This document shows, piece by piece, positions 17,078-25,501 of a stretch of DNA of 64,000 nucleotides. The DNA is from JAPWJZ01 sp038247245 (lineage in GTDB: Bacteria > Pseudomonadota > Alphaproteobacteria > Micavibrionales > UBA2020). A program made the position numbers and the translations under genes. The notes under the pieces are model-generated. The model had not been told where the DNA came from, searched no databases, and saw only the letters and a program-made list of their open reading frames with translations. The stretch spans positions 32,217 to 96,216 of the forward strand of contig JBBRVE010000001.1 in NCBI GenBank assembly GCA_038247245.1, read 5' to 3'. Positions within the stretch are counted from its first letter, which is position 1; every line of letters starts with the position of its first letter.

Positions 17078-17914
17078 TTAGGTAATATTAAACCCAATAC
17101 GGGCGACCGTCTGCACGGGCAGCGGAGAATCCGGCTTTTCCGCCGCCGCTGTAAAAGCAGTGATCAGCGGCGCGGGGGCCGAGGCCTGCTGGTTGAATGT
17201 TTCCGACAATATGCCACCGCCCGACTTGGCCCAGTCCTTCACCGCGCCGAATGCGTTTTGCAGGATGCCTGTCTTGGCGAGCCAAGCACCCAGCGCGCCG
17301 GTCGCCGTGCCAGACAGGAAAGAAATGCCCGCGCTTTTCGCACGCTTACGGTCGATCAGTTTTACGTCGGCGCGCTTTTCTTTCGGCCCCATGAAACGGT
17401 CGGTCACATATTCCTTGCCGTAACTGTAAATACCGCTGGCCGCCCCTGTGGCCAAGGCCAGCAGTGCAAGCCCGCCAAAGGTCGACACGCCGCCGATCAT
17501 GCCCGCGACCCAAGTGATGGCGATCAGGCGAAAAGTGCCTGAAACGATGCGTCCGGCGATCATATCGGCGGCTTTGCTGCCGACGCTTTTCAGCACATTG
17601 CGGAAACGGTTGCCTTCGGCGCGCCACGCCTTCAGGATATCGCCGAAGCCCGCGACATCGACGCCCTTTTCAAACAACTTGATCTTGAGCGGCTTTTTTT
17701 TCTCGGCCGGTTTTTCATCGCCGGCAGGCGCTGCGGCGGCCGGTTCCGGACTGTCGTTTGAAGGCGGCGGGGTGACAGGAACCGGCGCGGGATCTGCCGC
17801 AGGCGCAGTTGCGGGATCGGGCGTTGCCGCCTCGTCCTTTTTTTCCGGCTTGATATCTGGCGCATCGCCCTTTAAGGGCGGCGTGATTTCGGCCATCTGG
17901 TCGCCTTCAGCCAT
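17078..17914 (-). CDS. Pro/Ala-rich protein with a glycine-rich membrane region, unknown function
   Basis: A 278-residue protein (a start at internal Met7 is also possible). Residues 1-75 are a disordered Pro/Ala/Glu/Lys linker. Residues 130-165 form a hydrophobic Gly/Ala-rich pair of helices (LIAITWVAGMIGGVSTFGGLALLALATGAASG), and a second Gly/Ala-rich hydrophobic patch lies near 200-215. The glycine-zipper-like composition recalls proteins that insert in or bridge membranes. No family recognised. It stands alone, divergent from the gene at 18032. Confidence 0.65.
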   Translation of the reverse strand: MAEGDQMAEITPPLKGDAPDIKPEKKDEAATPDPATAPAADPAPVPVTPPPSNDSPEPAAAAPAGDEKPAEKKKPLKIKLFEKGVDVAGFGDILKAWRAEGNRFRNVLKSVGSKAADMIAGRIVSGTFRLIAITWVAGMIGGVSTFGGLALLALATGAASGIYSYGKEYVTDRFMGPKEKRADVKLIDRKRAKSAGISFLSGTATGALGAWLAKTGILQNAFGAVKDWAKSGGGILSETFNQQASAPAPLITAFTAAAEKPDSPLPVQTVARIGFNIT

Positions 17915-18031
17915 TATTTCGAAGGTTTATTTATAACGAATATGAATAAGCCTGACTAGGGGCTTTGAATTTTCCCATATTTTTGCAGTGGATGGAAAAA
18001 CAGGGTAAAATGAAAGAAAGAGAAAAGGTAA

Positions 18032-18718
18032 ATGCCCATGATCCGACTGCTATTCGCCATTTTGCTGCTGGGGGCGCTTCCCGTGGCGGCGCGCGCGGAA
18101 ACTCCGTTCAGCTTCGAATCTGTCGCAGATTATAACGCCATGCGCGAGATGGTCGGAACAAAATTCAAACTGGGCAGCGACCGCGACGACCTGCGCAAGG
18201 CTTTCGTGGAAGAAGGCAAGGCGACTCAAGTGATCCGCCCCGGCCACGATAAAACCGAAAAATATATCTACGACATCAACCTGTGCGGTTTTTACATTTT
18301 CCGCTGGAACATTTCCGCCGATTACAGCGATGACGACAAATTGCTGCAGGCCTATGTCAACGGGCTGCCGGTGTTTATGGCGGGCCGGGCACTGCTGCAA
18401 CCGGCAGGCATGGGCGGCAAGACCAGTTACGGATCCGTCGAGCGCCCGCGCCCGCAAGTGACCAAGGGGAAAAAGAAAATCCCCTATATGCAGCTGGATG
18501 TGGATGGTGACGAAGCAACCATCGACGACCAGTTCGCAACCGGCCACGGCCCGTCGCGTGCCAACCCCCTATTTCTGGATGCTGCTGTCTCGTACAAGGA
18601 TGTGGAGGCATGGCGGTCGATCTATGACGCGGATGATACCGCAACGATTGCCGAATACCCGAGCTGCAAAAAGCCGCCGCTGCCGCAGGAAATAAGCGAC
18701 CTGCTTAAACTGCCATAA
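18032..18718 (+). CDS. Secreted protein of unknown function
   Basis: A 228-residue protein behind a GAGAAAAGG ribosome site. The signal peptide spans about residues 1-22 (LLFAILLLGALPVAARA). The mature part contains two Cys near each end (DINLCGFYIF and PSCKKPP) and acidic stretches; no known domain. It converges on the thiamine-pyrophosphokinase-like gene with a 14-nt overlap at the 3' ends. Confidence 0.65.
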   Translation: MPMIRLLFAILLLGALPVAARAETPFSFESVADYNAMREMVGTKFKLGSDRDDLRKAFVEEGKATQVIRPGHDKTEKYIYDINLCGFYIFRWNISADYSDDDKLLQAYVNGLPVFMAGRALLQPAGMGGKTSYGSVERPRPQVTKGKKKIPYMQLDVDGDEATIDDQFATGHGPSRANPLFLDAAVSYKDVEAWRSIYDADDTATIAEYPSCKKPPLPQEISDLLKLP

Positions 18719-19337
18719 GAACCATAAAGGGCACGTCGCAGAAAATATCGACCATGCCATGACCGCGATTGGAAATGCCGCGCCCCGATAATACGGGCAG
18801 CGGGGCGGATGCCGCCGCGTAATCGCATTCACCCGAGATGCTGGCCATCGCCGGTTCCAGCGCAAGGAGCGAGAAAACGCCGCTGATATTCACCCTGTGC
18901 GCGCCCTTGCCGAAAAACCGCACTGCCGGTTCCAGCTTGTCGTCATAAAAAACGGCGGAGGTGAATGCGGCGCGGGATTTAAGCTCCGCCTGTATCTCGC
19001 CGAAATTCGCCAGTTCATGGTCGCGCCGGCCGCCCAGAAACCCGAACAGATGCAGGTTACGCCAGCGCCAGTCGCGCACGCCGTTTAAACAAAAACGTAA
19101 ATCGGTTTCGTCCTGACTGTCTTTGAAAAAAACCGGCGCGCCCGACGGGCTGGAATCACCGTCGCCCACCCACAGCACCGGTTTCAGCGCAAATTCAATG
19201 CCGCCATCCACCGCTATCTGCGGCACTGTCGCAAGCGCCAGCCGCACAAGGTCCTGCGCCAGCAACGGTGCGGCCATGACAGGCCCCACCAGCACCAGCG
19301 CATCGCCGCCCGCGTCATGGGATTGCCAGACAGTCAT
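18705..19337 (-). CDS. Thiamine pyrophosphokinase-like protein
   Basis: A 210-residue protein with the TPK catalytic landmarks in order: IAVDGG (about 40-46), WVGDGDSSPSG (about 56-66), DETDLRFCL (about 75-83), FGFLGGRRDHELANF (about 98-112), and a C-terminal LPVLSGRGISNRG in place of the thiamine-binding SxxGxSN segment. TPK transfers pyrophosphate from ATP to thiamine to give the cofactor TPP. The sequence is divergent, but all core motifs are present. The ATG overlaps the stop of the preceding small gene (TGATG). Confidence 0.75.
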   Translation of the reverse strand: MTVWQSHDAGGDALVLVGPVMAAPLLAQDLVRLALATVPQIAVDGGIEFALKPVLWVGDGDSSPSGAPVFFKDSQDETDLRFCLNGVRDWRWRNLHLFGFLGGRRDHELANFGEIQAELKSRAAFTSAVFYDDKLEPAVRFFGKGAHRVNISGVFSLLALEPAMASISGECDYAAASAPLPVLSGRGISNRGHGMVDIFCDVPFMVLMAV

Positions 19338-19678
19338 CAGGGCTTGGGCAGGAAAGGCTTGCGGGGCGGAGGCACCGCCGCCGCAGGCGCTTGCGTGAAA
19401 TAATTCAGGATGGACGGTTTGCGCTCCGTCTCCAGATCCGGCCAGACATCATAGGCCTTGGAAAAACCGGGCAGTTTTTTTACCTTTTCGAGAAAGGCAT
19501 CGGAGCATTCCAACAGCAAAATCGGCGCACCTGCGACCGGATCCTTGAAATCGTGGAAATGCACCTGTTCGCCGGATTGCGCGGCAAGGCCTGCGACGGC
19601 GCGGCCCAGTTTGTCGCGGTTGGCGACGACATCGACGATGCTGCCATACATTTCAGCTTCGATCACATGCACGTTCAT
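19337..19678 (-). CDS. Small conserved-looking protein, unknown function
   Basis: A 113-residue protein from ATG 19678, chosen because CAGGAG lies 9 nt upstream. It looks like a mixed alpha/beta domain (VHVIEAEMYGSIVDVVANRD, ILLLECSDAFLEKVKKLPGFSKAYDV) with a Pro/Ala-rich tail. The phrase of a helix followed by LPGFSKAYDV recalls small ferredoxin-like folds. It is translationally coupled to the TPK-like gene. Confidence 0.65.
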   Translation of the reverse strand: MNVHVIEAEMYGSIVDVVANRDKLGRAVAGLAAQSGEQVHFHDFKDPVAGAPILLLECSDAFLEKVKKLPGFSKAYDVWPDLETERKPSILNYFTQAPAAAVPPPRKPFLPKP

Positions 19679-19744
19679 GAAAAATGCTCCTGAATAAAAT
19701 GAATCGTTTGAAGGCCGATTTATAGCAGGCACCGGCGGCAGCCG

Positions 19745-21301
19745 CTAGTAGCCTTTCAGGCTGATTTTGAACGTCGTGCCGGCTTCGCGCCCCACAAGGG
19801 CGATGTCGCCGCCATAGGCTTTCAGCAGCGAACGGGTGATGACAAGCCCAAGCCCCGTGCCGCCCTGTTCGCGGCGGGTGGTAAAGAACGGCGTGAACAG
19901 TTTAGCGGCATTACCCGCCGATATCCCCTGCCCGTTATCGCGCACGGTCACATCCATTTTGTGTTCCCATGATTCGGCCGCGATATACACCTTGGTCGCG
20001 CCATGCTGCAGGCTGTTTTCGATCAGGTTCACGAACACGGTTTCAAGAATATCGGGGCCGATGGCCGCCAGCCAGGGACCGTCGGGATGCGTAACCGCCA
20101 CGCACGGCGCATAGCGTTTTTCAATCGACACCAGCAGCGGCGACATATCGGTGAATTCATCACCCGCCTGCAACACATCCGCGCGCGCGAGCTCCAGCAG
20201 GCGGGAGACGAGGATTTTCAGCCGTCCCGTATCCTGCGTGATGTTCTCCATGAAACGGCGGCGCTGTTCCGGTTCCATGTCGTTCGCATGGTCGTTCAGC
20301 AATTCGACCGCGCCCTGAATGGCCGTCAGCGGTGTTTTGAATTCATGCGCCACATGCATGGCAAAGCTGCGGATATATTCCGATCGCGCCTCGATCGTCG
20401 CCGACATATGGGCGAAGCTTTCGGTCAGCGCCGCCAGTTCGCGGATGGGCGGCGCCGGCAGTTCGTCCCGCTGCGCTTCGCCCTTCGATACAGCCTGTGC
20501 GTGGCGCGTCAGCATACGCAGCGGCTTGCCAATCAGCGTCGCCAGAACCCAGGCAATGCCCGCCGTCATCAGAAGCGCCACAACCGCCGCCAGAAAAACG
20601 CTTTCGCGTTCATCATATAATGTCTTGAGCACGTTGCGGGGGGAGCGTGACAGATACGCGATGCCCAGCACACGGTCGTTATCGACAACCGGCATCGCGA
20701 TAAACACGCGTGTATCCGTGCCGCGCGAAATCGAGGCCAGCGCGGGGCGCGGTTCATCGGAAATACGCTGGCGCAGCGTGCTGGCATAGACCCCTTTCAT
20801 GGCCTGCGCGACTTCTTCGGTATGGGCGAGCGACAGCGTCATCTCGCCCGCACCCGCCACCACTGTGCCATCAAAATCGAGCATCCGCATACTGGCAAGC
20901 GTGCTGAATTTCGCTTCCTGCAGCACCGATTCCAGACGGCGGCCTGCGGTTGCGGCTGCCGGATCGGGCTTGTGCGCGGGCGGCCGCGCATCGGGGCGCG
21001 GCGGCAGGATATGTGCGGTACGCAGGTCAATGGTGGGCGGATAGGGCTTGAAGCGTTCATCCAGCACGGGCGCTTTTTCCATCACGGTGCGGCCATAATT
21101 TACGGGGATGTTTTCGCCGTTGAGCGCGTCCTTGTACAGCGCCGACATAAACACGCCCTGCGCGATCAATTCGGCCTCGGTCTGGCGCACCAGTTCGTTT
21201 TCAAACAGGCGGAAGAAATAAACACCGGATAACGGCAGCATCAGCACGATCAGCAAAATCACCGCAAAAACGGTGTGCAGCCGGATGGTGAAGCGCGGCA
21301 T
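19745..21301 (-). CDS. Sensor histidine kinase (CreC-like architecture)
   Basis: About 518 residues. Two membrane segments (near residues 8-32 and 243-262) flank a periplasmic sensor of about 200 residues. A HAMP-like region follows, then the H-box MHVAHEFKTPLTAIQGAVELL, N-box VFVNLIENSLQHG, G1 DNGQGIS and G2 GGTGLGLVITR. The start at 21301 overlaps the response-regulator stop (TAATG). An ATG three codons earlier lies inside the regulator. The kinase phosphorylates the partner encoded immediately upstream. The signal is unknown; the H-box surroundings resemble CreC. Confidence 0.9.
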   Translation of the reverse strand: MPRFTIRLHTVFAVILLIVLMLPLSGVYFFRLFENELVRQTEAELIAQGVFMSALYKDALNGENIPVNYGRTVMEKAPVLDERFKPYPPTIDLRTAHILPPRPDARPPAHKPDPAAATAGRRLESVLQEAKFSTLASMRMLDFDGTVVAGAGEMTLSLAHTEEVAQAMKGVYASTLRQRISDEPRPALASISRGTDTRVFIAMPVVDNDRVLGIAYLSRSPRNVLKTLYDERESVFLAAVVALLMTAGIAWVLATLIGKPLRMLTRHAQAVSKGEAQRDELPAPPIRELAALTESFAHMSATIEARSEYIRSFAMHVAHEFKTPLTAIQGAVELLNDHANDMEPEQRRRFMENITQDTGRLKILVSRLLELARADVLQAGDEFTDMSPLLVSIEKRYAPCVAVTHPDGPWLAAIGPDILETVFVNLIENSLQHGATKVYIAAESWEHKMDVTVRDNGQGISAGNAAKLFTPFFTTRREQGGTGLGLVITRSLLKAYGGDIALVGREAGTTFKISLKGY

Positions 21302-21993
21302 TACTGGCATGGACCCAGCTTGTAACCGATGCCATGGTTCGTCAGGATCACCTCGGGAATATCGCAGGCGGCGAATTTCTGGCGCACGCGGCGGATATGG
21401 CTGTCGATGGTGCGGTCGCTGACCGTAATGTCGCCATAAGCCCGGTCCATCAATTCGTCGCGCGTAAAGACGCGGTCGGGGCTGCGGAACAGCACCAGCA
21501 GCAGCATGAATTCCGTTGCGGTAAGCGCGACAGATTTGCCATTACAAAATGCCGTATAGCTGGCGGCGTCAATCGTGACCTTGCCATGCGAAAATTTCTG
21601 CGGCGCATCGGCGGGAGCGCCCGCGGATGCTGTGCGGCGTTTCAGGATCGCGTTGATGCGCGCCACCAGTTCGCGCGGGCTGAACGGCTTCGTCACATAA
21701 TCATCGCCGCCCAGTTCAAACCCGATGATGCGGTCGATTTCCTCGTCGCGCGACGACAGGAACAGGATCGGCACGTCGCTGGATTTTCGCAAACTGCGGC
21801 AGACCTCCAGCCCGTCCAGCTCCGGCATGGAAATATCCAGCACCAGCAGGTCCGGCGCATGTTTCGCCGCCATGTCGAGCGCCTGACGGCCATCGGCCGC
21901 CTGCAGCACGCTCATGCCGGCCTTTTCCACCGCAAAGGCCACGACCTCGCGGATATGGGGGTCGTCATCGACGACGAGAATCTGTTTTGCCAT
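21301..21993 (-). CDS. OmpR-family response regulator
   Basis: About 230 residues from the ATG giving MAKQILVV. The receiver domain has the acidic pair DDD near residue 9, the phosphoacceptor Asp in LLVLDISMPELDG near 52, Ser/Thr in LFLSSRDE and the conserved Lys in VTKPFSP. A winged-helix DNA-binding domain follows (ALTATEFMLLLVLFRSPDRVFTRDEL, TIDSHIRRVRQKF). The pair with the downstream kinase is cognate by overlap. It lies 33 nt after the DUF4173 gene on the same strand, so it may share its transcript. Confidence 0.93.
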   Translation of the reverse strand: MAKQILVVDDDPHIREVVAFAVEKAGMSVLQAADGRQALDMAAKHAPDLLVLDISMPELDGLEVCRSLRKSSDVPILFLSSRDEEIDRIIGFELGGDDYVTKPFSPRELVARINAILKRRTASAGAPADAPQKFSHGKVTIDAASYTAFCNGKSVALTATEFMLLLVLFRSPDRVFTRDELMDRAYGDITVSDRTIDSHIRRVRQKFAACDIPEVILTNHGIGYKLGPCQ

Positions 21994-22026
21994 TTTGAAC
22001 GCCATCACCCTTATGATGCCTCCTTT

Positions 22027-23496
22027 CTAGCGTAAAACAGGGGGATTGTCATTACGCTCGGAAAGTCGCTGTTTGCGCCATGTCCAGCCGCGCCAGTCGG
22101 CGGTATCGCGGTCGAGGCCGTCCTCCAGCCCTTTCAGCACGACGCCCACATATGCGCGGCCCAACCCATCCTTCATTTCACCGTAATACCAGCGGAGCGC
22201 AGGGATGGAATCGGACCCGATTTCCTTCAGGTAACCGAGGTCGAGCGACACGCCCTTGCCGCCCGCTTCCCGCGCGTGGTGAACGTTATATTGCGCAATC
22301 ATATTGCCGAAATCCATGAAGCAACAGGCATAGAGCAATCCGGTCAGCACCAGTGCGTTCACGTTGATCAGCCACATATTGCTGCGCTGCAGGTAAATGC
22401 GCGCCAAAATCAACAGCAGCCCCACCGCGACCAGCCCCATCCAGATCAGAGCCGCCACGCGCAAGTATGTCAGCGAGTATGATTCCACGTAATTCAGCGT
22501 CCGGTCGATGGAGGATACGACAAGGAACACGTTTTGCAGCACCCAAGCCGTCACCAACGCCGTTGCCGCCTTTGACCGTAACGCCATCTGCGCATTATCG
22601 AAGGTGACCAGCACATAACCACCCGCCAGCAAGGCGGTCACGATCAGCGGATAGGCACCGGCATGGGCGTATTGCGCGAAATTCATGCCGGCAGGGAAGG
22701 CCCCCTGCCCCGTCCACAGGAACGCGACGTCGAATGCGTTCTGCACGGCGAAAATGACGTTGAACAGCACCAACGAAAACACCAGCGAGCGGCGGCTGAC
22801 CCAGGTTGCGGTATCAAGGCGCCCCAATGATGCGGTGACCGGTTTCGACAGGCCAAACCGGGGACGCAGCAGCGCCCAGATCACCGCCCCCGTCGCCGCC
22901 CAGTAAAACCAGCGCGCGGGCGAGAGCAGAACATCCTGCCAGTTCGCCCAGCCGATTTTGGCCAGCGCCGCCGCCAGCACGGGATTGGCTTCCGAAAACA
23001 GGTAAATGAATACCGCCGCCAGCGTCAGCGGGAAAACAGCGAAAACAAAGCTGTGGCGAATGCCGCCACGGGGCACTTTCAGGCGCAACGCCGCCTTTTC
23101 ACTACGCCGGATATCGCGCCGCCATTGCGACAGCGTACGGAGCGCAAGGCGCAGCATATCCTTGGCCAACAGCACGGCATTCAGCGCTGCATCGCGTTTG
23201 TGCAGCACCAGCAGCGTGGCAATCCCGCCCGCAAATAGCCAGAGTGTCAGCGTCGCGGGCGCGTTCATCATGGCGACCGACAAGGCGATCAGCGCTGTTG
23301 CGATGACCTGAGAGGGTTTATGCCGTACCAGCGCGGGCTGCAGCAGGCAAAGCGTGGAAATCAGGGAGAAGGCAAACAGCCCCGCCGTCCACCCGGTGCC
23401 ATGCCCATAGAAAAGCCAGTCGGCGGCGGCAGTCAAGCCAAGGCACGCCGCCAGTTTTGCCGCGATGGTGGGGCGAAAACTAGCGGCCCGCATCAT
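22027..23496 (-). CDS. Polytopic membrane protein, DUF4173 family
   Basis: About 490 residues with 11-13 hydrophobic segments. The family is suggested by the segment IDRTLNYVESYSLTYLRVAALIWMGLV and by FDNAQMALRSKAATALVTAWVLQNVFLVVSS, both typical of DUF4173. The C-terminal cytoplasmic part (DLGYLKEIGSDSIPALRWYYGEM) is also characteristic. Function unknown. The start overlaps the end of the small upstream gene by 17 nt. It precedes the two-component genes and may be regulated with them. Confidence 0.8.
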   Translation of the reverse strand: MMRAASFRPTIAAKLAACLGLTAAADWLFYGHGTGWTAGLFAFSLISTLCLLQPALVRHKPSQVIATALIALSVAMMNAPATLTLWLFAGGIATLLVLHKRDAALNAVLLAKDMLRLALRTLSQWRRDIRRSEKAALRLKVPRGGIRHSFVFAVFPLTLAAVFIYLFSEANPVLAAALAKIGWANWQDVLLSPARWFYWAATGAVIWALLRPRFGLSKPVTASLGRLDTATWVSRRSLVFSLVLFNVIFAVQNAFDVAFLWTGQGAFPAGMNFAQYAHAGAYPLIVTALLAGGYVLVTFDNAQMALRSKAATALVTAWVLQNVFLVVSSIDRTLNYVESYSLTYLRVAALIWMGLVAVGLLLILARIYLQRSNMWLINVNALVLTGLLYACCFMDFGNMIAQYNVHHAREAGGKGVSLDLGYLKEIGSDSIPALRWYYGEMKDGLGRAYVGVVLKGLEDGLDRDTADWRGWTWRKQRLSERNDNPPVLR

Positions 23497-23659
23497 CGCT
23501 CCGGTCGCCGGAGGAGCAGGAAGCCAGCCACGCTTGCGCCGCAACTGCGTAAAGGAAATCGTGGAACTGTTCTTCCCGTTTGCGCCGGAAAAATTCTGCG
23601 GCGGGAGGGATGAGGAAACCGAGGAGCGGCAGCGCCGCGGAGGTGATGAGCATTTTCAT
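23480..23659 (-). CDS. Short membrane-associated protein, tentative
   Basis: A frame of 59 residues starting at ATG 23659, behind AGGATGG at good spacing. It has a hydrophobic N-terminal segment (MLITSAALPLLGFLIPPAAEFF), then a basic RRKREE and a short tail with a Cys. It ends 17 nt inside the DUF4173 gene. Ribosome site, hydrophobic profile and overlap support it, but the length makes chance possible. Confidence 0.4.
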   Translation of the reverse strand: MKMLITSAALPLLGFLIPPAAEFFRRKREEQFHDFLYAVAAQAWLASCSSGDRSDDAGR

Positions 23660-23748
23660 GTTAACCATCCTATGCCCCATATGTGCAGGCATCATGGCAT
23701 CGGCGTGACATTATAAAGGCGTTTTGGTGCAAAATTTGTGCAGGACGC

Positions 23749-23787
23749 AAAAAAAGACACGCATTCAATGGGGTCTGAATGCGTGTC
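23749..23787 (-). terminator. Rho-independent terminator for the PilZ/49-codon unit
   Basis: A 12-bp perfect inverted repeat (GACACGCATTCA and its complement, 23756-23767 and 23776-23787) with an 8-nt loop. On the lower strand it is followed by seven Ts (23749-23755). It closes the lower-strand unit ending at 23821. Confidence 0.93.
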
Positions 23788-23820
23788 CGGGGCAGGGTCC
23801 TGTGTGGAGGCAGATGCCGC

Positions 23821-23970
23821 CTATCTGCGCCAGTCGGCCCAGACGTTCTCGAATTTTCGGTCGGTTTCCTTGTCGGTTTTCGGGCTGCAGCTGCAGACGT
23901 TGCTGCCGTAATTATCCGCTGCGGCCATCATTTTTTCGTACAGCGTGCTGCCGGGGTCGGGCGTGGACAT
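23821..23970 (-). CDS. 49-residue Cys-containing small protein
   Basis: A short gene with an almost perfect AGGAGG ribosome site 6 nt before the ATG at 23970. The product begins MSTPDPGSTLYEKMM, has a central NVCSCSP (C-x-C), then a charged KTDKETDRKFENVWADWRR tail. It lies 9 nt after the PilZ gene and is followed by a strong terminator, so it is the second gene of that unit. The C-x-C pair might bind metal or form a disulphide. Family unknown. Confidence 0.7.
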   Translation of the reverse strand: MSTPDPGSTLYEKMMAAADNYGSNVCSCSPKTDKETDRKFENVWADWRR

Positions 23971-23979
23971 TTTAACCTC

Positions 23980-24429
23980 CTATGCCTGTTGTTCGGTTTG
24001 CGATTCCATGAAACGTTGCGCGTTGAAACTGTCGATCACGCGGTCAAACTTGCGTGCCATGTCTTTCGACAGCGGCGACAGCTGGGCGACGGTGCGTTCG
24101 CCGTCGTTGCGCAGGATTTCGGCCTCGACAGGAATGTCGATCGATCCCTGTAGCAGGCTGAAACGCAGCGTCATTTTCTCGACCTGGCCCGGCACCATTT
24201 CGGGCACTGCGGCTTCTTCGTAATACACGCGGCCGATATTCCATTTATGGTCGGGCGTGTCGAACGCGATGCCGTTGCGGCTCCAGTCATGCACCTTGTA
24301 TCCGCGGCGGCCGATCATGACCTGCACCTGCATGCCGTCGCGGCGGGGGGCGCGACGGGAATCCGCATGTATGTTGGCGTTGGCGGCGGGATTGAACAGG
24401 CCGAGGCTGCTGATGATGTTGTCGAACAT
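23980..24429 (-). CDS. PilZ-domain protein, probable c-di-GMP binder
   Basis: About 149 residues from ATG 24429 (an earlier ATG at 24447 is possible). It has the two PilZ binding motifs: RRAPRR (RxxxR) at about residues 24-30 in this numbering and DWSRNG (D/NxSxxG) about 22 residues later, followed by the barrel strands. PilZ domains bind cyclic di-GMP and change the activity of partner proteins. The short N-terminus gives no second domain. It is co-transcribed with the 49-codon gene. Confidence 0.8.
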   Translation of the reverse strand: MFDNIISSLGLFNPAANANIHADSRRAPRRDGMQVQVMIGRRGYKVHDWSRNGIAFDTPDHKWNIGRVYYEEAAVPEMVPGQVEKMTLRFSLLQGSIDIPVEAEILRNDGERTVAQLSPLSKDMARKFDRVIDSFNAQRFMESQTEQQA

Positions 24430-24468
24430 GGCATATATTTCCTTCATCTTTTTCTTCTTTTATTGTTG

Positions 24469-25236
24469 TTACGCGTTGATGCCGCCATCCACGGTCAGCG
24501 TCGTGCCCGTGATATAGCTGGCATCGCCGGATGCCAGAAATGCAACGGCTGCGGCGACTTCTTCCGCCTTGCCATAGCGGCCAAGCGGGGTTTGCGATTT
24601 CAAAAGCTTGCTGAAATCGCCGTCGCTGTCAGGATTCATGTCGGTGTCAATCGGGCCCGGCTGTACAGTGTTGACCGTGATACCGCGCCCGCCGAAATCA
24701 CGCGACCAGCCGCGTGTGTAACCCGCAACTGCCGCCTTGGTCGCGGAATAGGCGGCAAGGCCCGCAAAAGGCGTGCGGTCGCCCACAACCGAACCGATAT
24801 TGATGATGCGGCCACCATCGGCAAGTCTGGCAGCCGCCGCCTCGACGGCTGCAGCGACGCCCGTCACGTTAACCGCGAACATTTTGTCGGTTTGCGCCTG
24901 AATTTCTTCTGCCGTGCCTTCGGCGCCATAAACAAAAACCCCTGCGTTATTAACGAGGATGTCGAGGCGGCCGAGAGCCTGCACCGCCTGTGTAACAGCT
25001 GCCGCAACCGCTTTGCGGTCGGCTGCATCCGCCTTGATCGCGACAGCTTCGCCGCCCAATGCCTGAATTTCTTTCACAACCGCATCAGCCTTGTCTTTTG
25101 CGCTGACGTAAGTGATGGCGACTTTTGCGCCGTCTGCCGCGAGACGTTTTGCTATCGCAGCGCCAATGCCGCGCGACCCGCCGGTGACGAGAGCCGTTTT
25201 GCCGGAGAGTTTGTTTTCGTTTTTCATGATAGTCAT
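24469..25236 (-). CDS. Short-chain dehydrogenase/reductase (FabG-like)
   Basis: A 255-residue classical SDR. Cofactor motif TGGSRGIG lies near residues 18-25, NNAG near 90, Ser of INIGSVVG near 145, catalytic YSATKAAV (Tyr-x-x-x-Lys) near 160, and the C-terminus ITGTTLTVDGG is typical. The substrate is not predictable. It is divergent from the TetR gene at 25502; the intervening DNA carries four TAC-N6-GTA palindromes. This arrangement makes it the likely regulated target. The start could also be the ATG at 25227. Confidence 0.92.
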   Translation of the reverse strand: MTIMKNENKLSGKTALVTGGSRGIGAAIAKRLAADGAKVAITYVSAKDKADAVVKEIQALGGEAVAIKADAADRKAVAAAVTQAVQALGRLDILVNNAGVFVYGAEGTAEEIQAQTDKMFAVNVTGVAAAVEAAAARLADGGRIINIGSVVGDRTPFAGLAAYSATKAAVAGYTRGWSRDFGGRGITVNTVQPGPIDTDMNPDSDGDFSKLLKSQTPLGRYGKAEEVAAAVAFLASGDASYITGTTLTVDGGINA

Positions 25237-25279
25237 TACCTTTGTGTTTTTCTAATTTTTGGCGGTACCTTTATTTCTG

Positions 25280-25426
25280 TACCTATAAGTACAGTATGCG
25301 CAGATGAAACGGGCATGGTCAACCGATTTCTGTACCGATTAGTAAATAACTTTTGATAGGCTAATGTATATAACAATAACAATTACTTACTGCATAGTAT
25401 TTTCCGGCTGGTCTTACCATACAGTA
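25280..25426. promoter_or_regulatory. Cluster of four TAC-N6-GTA operator-like sites between SDR and TetR genes
   Basis: Four copies match TAC-N6-GTA: TACCTATAAGTA (25280-25291, extended to a 6-bp palindrome CTGTAC...GTACAG at 25277-25294), TACCGATTAGTA (25333-25344), TACTGCATAGTA (25388-25399) and TACCATACAGTA (25415-25426). Spacings are 53, 55 and 27 nt. The region is AT-rich, so promoters for both genes are expected here. TetR regulators usually bind such palindromes in the shared intergenic region. Confidence 0.6.
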
Positions 25427-25501
25427 CATAATGCGGATCTGGACAATATAATTGCAAAATGATACTATACTAATAGATACATATTTAACGGGAGAATCAT
25501 C

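Noticed and set aside
24247..25356. Long upper-strand frame opposite the SDR and PilZ genes
   Set aside because: No motif, and it would read through the clear SDR motifs on the other strand.
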